Below are positions 6,503-9,011 of a stretch of DNA of 9,011 bases, one piece after another. A program made the translations under genes and the position numbers. The notes under the pieces were generated by a model. That model had not been told where the DNA came from and did not search any database. It saw only the letters and a program-made list of their open reading frames with translations. Each line of letters opens with the position of its first letter. Within the stretch, counting starts at the first letter, position 1. This DNA is from Bacillota bacterium (GTDB lineage: Bacteria > Bacillota > Clostridia > Christensenellales > Aristaeellaceae), in assembly GCA_023402355.1 (NCBI GenBank), contig JAEXCG010000028.1, positions 1 through 9,011 of the forward strand, read 5' to 3'.

Positions 6503-7981
6503 TCATTCGTCCAGATAGTCGTCGATGAACCCGCGCCAGCTCGACCCGGTCGCTTCCTGCATCGTGACAGTGAAGTCCTCGCGCGTGGCGAAGCCGAACG
6601 CGTACTTGTCGATGTACGCGCGCAAGGCCTCGAGGAACCTCGCCTCGCCCAGCGCCTCGCGGAGGCCGTGCAGCATGCCCGCGCCCTTCTGGTAGACCAA
6701 CTGCACGTACTCCGCGCCCGACGTAAAGCTCGTGATCGCGCTGCCCGCGGTGACGCCGATGGGGTGCGTGATGCGCAGCGCGGGCTCGATGCGCTGCGCG
6801 TAGAGCGCGTCGAAGGCCTGGCGTCCATACTCCTTGTCAAAGTACATCAGCGTCATGTACTCGCAAAACGCCTCGTCCAGCCAGGGCTCCTCGATCTGGT
6901 CCGAGCCGACGAGCATGCCGAAGTACTGGTGCGCCGTCTCGTGCGCCACCACGCGCTCCAGAAGCTGCCGGTCTGCGCTGTACAGCGAGTCGTCCAGCAG
7001 CGTAAAGCCCGAATACTCCATGCCGCCATAGCCGCTGATGTCCTTCTGCGCAAGGGTCAGCGTCGGAAAGGGGTAGTCGCCCAGCATCGCCTGAAGCTGC
7101 CGAAGCGCGGACGCCGCGTAGTCGAGCGCCGCCTCGGCGTCCCTGGACCGCACGGCATACGAGGAGATCAGCACGTCCCCCTCCAGACGCTGCGCCAAGG
7201 CGTAACGCCTGCTCATGGAAAACGCCATGTCGCGCGCCGCGAGCGCCTCTACCCGAAGGCGCGTCCGCCCATCCTTCGTCTCCGTCCCGCGCACCGAGCC
7301 GCTTGCCGCCACTGCAAAGCCCTCGGGCACGTCGAGGGTCAGCGTCCAGTTCGCGCACGCGCTGTAAAACGGGTCGCCGATGGGCCCGTACTCGTCCAGC
7401 CGCCAGGCGCCGTTCTCGTAAATCGCCGCGATGGGAAAGGCGTTTGCGACGCTTACGATGCCGTCCGCCTCGCCCCAGCGATACGCGAGCCTGGGGATCT
7501 CGATGCGGTACTGCAGCTCGATCTGCGCCCACTCCCCCGGCGCAAGCTTTGCCGGCACACGCAGCGCGCTCTCGTCCTCGCCCGCCACGGCCCACGCGCA
7601 GGCCGCCCCGTTCACCCGCACGTCCTCGATGAAGATTTCGCCGGGGTCGAATGCATCCTCGCCGCCGGAAAGCACCGCAGGGGAAGTCTCCTCGCGCTTG
7701 AACGCGTTCGGATACAGATGAAAGTAAATGTCCAGCGTCTCCTGCGAACGGTTCTGATACGCGACGCGCTGGGTGCAAAGGAGCGTTCCCGCCTTTTCGT
7801 CGTAGACCGCCTCTACCTCGTACTTGTCCAGATCGCGGGAGGCCTGGAGCAGCGCTTGGGACGCCTCCGGCGCCGTCAAAGCGGGCGCGGGGCGCACCAT
7901 GCCCTTTCCGACAAAAACCCCCAGCACGCAGCCGACCGCCGCCAGCGCTGCGAGCCAATAAACAAATGCCTTTTTTCGCAA
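6503..7981 (-). CDS. M1-family zinc metallopeptidase, membrane-anchored or lipoprotein
   Basis: A 492-residue gluzincin aminopeptidase of the short bacterial type. It has the zinc site HETAH (347-351) with the third ligand E370 18 residues on, in WLDEAFCEY. The exopeptidase loop is GGMEY (319-323) in place of the classical GAMEN, and the transition-state Tyr is Y430 in VYQKGAG. The N-terminal beta-sandwich precedes it (about 50-250). Residues 5-24 form a signal or anchor segment; AVGC (15-18) is a marginal lipobox, so it is either a lipoprotein or a single-span protein acting outside the membrane. The start codon is TTG at 7981, chosen because GAGGTGG lies at the proper distance and no in-frame ATG precedes the signal segment. 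It is followed after 10 nt by mazG. Substrate unknown. Confidence 0.93.
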   Translation of the reverse strand: MRKKAFVYWLAALAAVGCVLGVFVGKGMVRPAPALTAPEASQALLQASRDLDKYEVEAVYDEKAGTLLCTQRVAYQNRSQETLDIYFHLYPNAFKREETSPAVLSGGEDAFDPGEIFIEDVRVNGAACAWAVAGEDESALRVPAKLAPGEWAQIELQYRIEIPRLAYRWGEADGIVSVANAFPIAAIYENGAWRLDEYGPIGDPFYSACANWTLTLDVPEGFAVAASGSVRGTETKDGRTRLRVEALAARDMAFSMSRRYALAQRLEGDVLISSYAVRSRDAEAALDYAASALRQLQAMLGDYPFPTLTLAQKDISGYGGMEYSGFTLLDDSLYSADRQLLERVVAHETAHQYFGMLVGSDQIEEPWLDEAFCEYMTLMYFDKEYGRQAFDALYAQRIEPALRITHPIGVTAGSAITSFTSGAEYVQLVYQKGAGMLHGLREALGEARFLEALRAYIDKYAFGFATREDFTVTMQEATGSSWRGFIDDYLDE

Positions 7982-8082
7982 TAAACCACCTCATTTTGGG
8001 GCCGCGTCGAAATCGCCTTGAGCCCCTTAGACAAAGAACGCCCCAGACGGTCGCATTCGTCCCGAAGGGCCCTCGCCTCCTT

Positions 8083-8088
8083 ATTATA
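8083..8088 (-). promoter_or_regulatory. Candidate -10 box for the M1 peptidase operon
   Basis: A perfect TATAAT on the minus strand, about 100 nt ahead of the TTG start. No good -35 sits at 16-19 nt: the hexamer at 17 nt is TGTTTT. A TTGACG at 8119-8114 is 25 nt away, too far for a standard promoter. If the box is real, the transcript has a leader of about 95 nt and may need an activator. Confidence 0.35.
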
Positions 8089-8137
8089 CACGACCCGGAC
8101 GCGATAAAACAGGCGTCAAATTTTTTTCGCCGGATCG

Positions 8138-8162
8138 GGAACAAAACGCGGAACGCCGCGTC
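8138..8162 (+). promoter_or_regulatory. Possible ECF-sigma-type promoter for the secreted two-domain protein
   Basis: GGAAC (8138-8142), 16 nt, then CGTC (8159-8162) fits the general ECF sigma pattern (AAC-type -35, CGTC-type -10 as for B. subtilis SigM). No vegetative -10/-35 pair is visible on this strand. The spacer and -10 carry a perfect CGCGG-AACG-CCGCG inverted repeat (8147-8160). It lies 61 nt ahead of the start codon. The match is short and in GC-rich DNA, so chance is a real possibility. Confidence 0.25.
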
Positions 8163-8223
8163 AGAATGAGTACCGGGACAAAAACCCCGCCCAATAAAAA
8201 AAGACATAAGGAGGTAACCCCTA

Positions 8224-8808
8224 ATGAAAAAGTTTCTTGTAAGGCTCACCGTTCTCTCCCTGCTCGTCGTGCCCGCGCTCAGCCTGGCCGCCGACGAGCC
8301 CGCCGCTCCGCCCGTTCAGGTGCAGCAGACCGCGCCCGTTTCCGAGGGAGCCGAGGTCCCGGAGACCGAGCTGACCGGCTCCGTCGTCTCCTTCGACGCG
8401 GAAAACGGCGAGTTTCTGATTCTCACCGAGGCGCACGGCGAGGTGCTCGTTCGCTTTGAGGCGGGCGTCCTGCCCGTGGACAAGCTCTACCCCGGCCTGT
8501 CCGTCGTCGTGCAGACGAACGGCGTCATGACGATGAGCCTGCCGGGGCAGGTGAACGCGCTGGCCGTCGAGGTCGTTTACACAGAGGGCGCCTTCATGGG
8601 CTACGACGAAGCGGGCCGCATGCTGGTCGAGGCCGAGGACGGCACGCACGCCTTCGTCTTCGGCGACGACGGCGTCCTCGTGGACGGCCTGCCGCTCCTG
8701 ACCGAAGGCGCGCTTGTGCAGGTCTTCCACAGCGCCGCTTCCACCCGTTCGATTCCCCCGCAGAGCGCGGCGAGCGTCGTGCGCGTGCTGGGCGAGGCGC
8801 AGGGTTAA
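8224..8808 (+). CDS. Secreted protein with two tandem copies of an unnamed ~70-residue beta-rich domain
   Basis: A 194-residue protein I do not recognise by name. Residues 1-22 are a signal peptide (KK, hydrophobic core, S-L-A then cleavage before A23). A Pro/Ala/Glu-rich linker (24-48) leads to two similar halves, about 51-118 and 120-189, with an offset near 70. Both begin G-x-x-x-x-[FY]-D-x-x-x-G, carry a GVL block, then a G-x-x-V-x-V strand. They end in matching stretches: TMSLPGQVNA (103-112) against TRSIPPQSAA (174-183), then V-x-V. A beta-rich, possibly OB-like fold is plausible. ATAAGGAGGT ends 8 nt before ATG 8224, an excellent ribosome binding site. It has no cysteines and no wall-anchor motif, so it is probably released or bound to another surface component. 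It is transcribed away from the M1 peptidase. Function unknown. Confidence 0.9.
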   Translation: MKKFLVRLTVLSLLVVPALSLAADEPAAPPVQVQQTAPVSEGAEVPETELTGSVVSFDAENGEFLILTEAHGEVLVRFEAGVLPVDKLYPGLSVVVQTNGVMTMSLPGQVNALAVEVVYTEGAFMGYDEAGRMLVEAEDGTHAFVFGDDGVLVDGLPLLTEGALVQVFHSAASTRSIPPQSAASVVRVLGEAQG

Positions 8809-8816
8809 ATCGCAAG

Positions 8817-8844
8817 GGGCCGGGTGGCGTTCGCCATCCGGCCC
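8817..8844 (+). terminator. GC-rich hairpin after the secreted-protein gene, probable terminator
   Basis: Eight nt past the stop, GGGCCGGGTGGC (8817-8828) pairs with GCCATCCGGCCC (8833-8844) around a GTTC tetraloop: 12 bp with one G-U. The following bases AGATTGTT are only partly T-rich, so this may be a weak terminator or a 3' stabilising stem. Confidence 0.5.
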
Positions 8845-8909
8845 AGATTGTTGACAAACTCATCGAAGGAAGAGAAACCAAAAGCCGTCTGCAAGACTGC
8901 AATCGTATC

Positions 8910-8940
8910 GCCCGGCTTTGCCGGGCGGGCGGGGCTTTTT
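8910..8940 (+). terminator. Candidate intrinsic terminator with offset T tract
   Basis: A 7-bp perfect stem (8910-8916 with 8920-8926, TTT loop) is followed by GGGCGGGGC and then TTTTT (8936-8940). The T run starts about 9 nt after the stem, which is far for a canonical terminator. It may be a second terminator for the secreted-protein gene or part of the repeat-rich block. Confidence 0.35.
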
Positions 8941-8991
8941 CCGCAGCAAAACGCAGTTTTGCGGAGCGAAAAAATCACCCGTAATCTCGAC

Positions 8992-9011
8992 AAAGTGGCC
9001 TATGCCACTTT
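8992..9011. repeat. Perfect 8-bp inverted repeat at the window edge
   Basis: AAAGTGGC (8992-8999), loop CTAT, GCCACTTT (9004-9011). The stem ends exactly at the window end, and its left side is preceded by ATCTCGAC. If the bases to the right read GTCGAGAT, the repeat would be a 16-bp stem. As it stands it could equally be a terminator for either strand. Confidence 0.5.

Larger units (their letters stand above)
8845..9011. other. Gene-free stretch rich in stem-loops
   Basis: No convincing gene was found here. A perfect TTGACA (8851-8856) has no -10 at the right distance. Inverted repeats follow in series: GTCT-GCA-AGAC (8887-8897), GCCCGGC-TTT-GCCGGGC (8910-8926) with TTTTT at 8936-8940, GCAAAAC-GCA-GTTTTGC (8946-8962), and AAAGTGGC-CTAT-GCCACTTT at the very end (8992-9011). 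The words ATTGTTGACAAACT (8847-8860) and ATCTCGACAAAGT (8984-8996) resemble each other. It could be a dispersed intergenic repeat or the leader of a gene to the right. Confidence 0.55.

Noticed and set aside
4909..6528. A 539-codon plus-strand frame opposite mazG
   Set aside because: Composition is Arg/Ala/His-rich with no motif, and it mirrors the well-supported mazG coding frame.
6493..6840. N-terminal extension of the mazG frame
   Set aside because: The added residues are Ser/Arg-rich antisense-frame noise inside the peptidase gene; homologues begin at the VVGLGPG region.
6374..7984. A 536-codon plus-strand frame opposite the M1 peptidase
   Set aside because: Shadow of a clear zinc-peptidase gene; no domain or ribosome binding site.
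6837..8249. A 470-codon minus-strand frame spanning the divergent promoter region
   Set aside because: It overlaps the M1 gene in another frame, is Gly/Arg-rich low-complexity, and would cover both intergenic promoters.
8224..8730. A 169-codon minus-strand frame opposite the secreted-protein gene
   Set aside because: His/Gly/Arg-rich shadow with no motif, while the plus strand has a signal peptide, strong ribosome binding site and repeated domain.
8851..8879. Perfect TTGACA as a promoter for a gene to the right
   Set aside because: No -10-like hexamer at 16-18 nt downstream.
8805..8993. A 62-codon minus-strand frame beginning with TTG
   Set aside because: No ribosome binding site, it ends on the stop region of the plus-strand gene and runs through all the stem-loops; more likely a by-product of the repeat-rich block.

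Overview
The window reads as chromosomal DNA from a GC-rich member of the Firmicutes, most likely a Clostridia-type bacterium. The evidence is strong AAGGAGG-type ribosome binding sites, the gene order mazG - hup - rqcP (Bacillus subtilis has yabN-yabO in the matching place), a CotH/VTC-domain/DUF4956 gene trio, and short secreted proteins of Clostridia style. No RNA gene, insertion sequence, CRISPR array or phage gene was found. The lineage is an inference; no marker in the window fixes a genus.

Layout. Positions 1-2967 (minus strand) hold a three-gene operon behind a strong extended -10 promoter at 2992-3020: a VTC-type polyphosphate-polymerase-like enzyme, a DUF4956 membrane protein, and a membrane-anchored CotH-family kinase that runs off the left edge. 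Positions 3056-8000 (minus strand) hold a second run transcribed in the order M1-family metallopeptidase, mazG (TP-methylase/MazG fusion, YabN type), hup (HU), an intrinsic terminator, rqcP (S4-domain ribosome-quality-control factor) and ispDF (fused isoprenoid enzyme), closed by a hairpin. Positions 7982-8223 form a divergent promoter region. Positions 8224-8808 (plus strand) encode a secreted protein built of two copies of one roughly 70-residue domain. Positions 8809-9011 contain no convincing gene but several stem-loops.

How the genes fit together. The mazG-hup-rqcP-ispDF block is housekeeping: nucleotide sanitation, nucleoid structure, rescue of stalled 50S subunits, and the MEP isoprenoid pathway. 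The terminator between hup and rqcP probably lets HU be made in excess over the genes after it. The VTC/DUF4956/CotH operon is the least understood part. It combines a triphosphate-tunnel enzyme with its expected active-site residues, a multi-span membrane protein and an apparently extracytoplasmic kinase-like protein, which suggests a membrane or cell-surface phosphate-polymer or phosphorylation system. The secreted two-domain protein and the anchored peptidase are extracytoplasmic; nothing seen links them to that operon.
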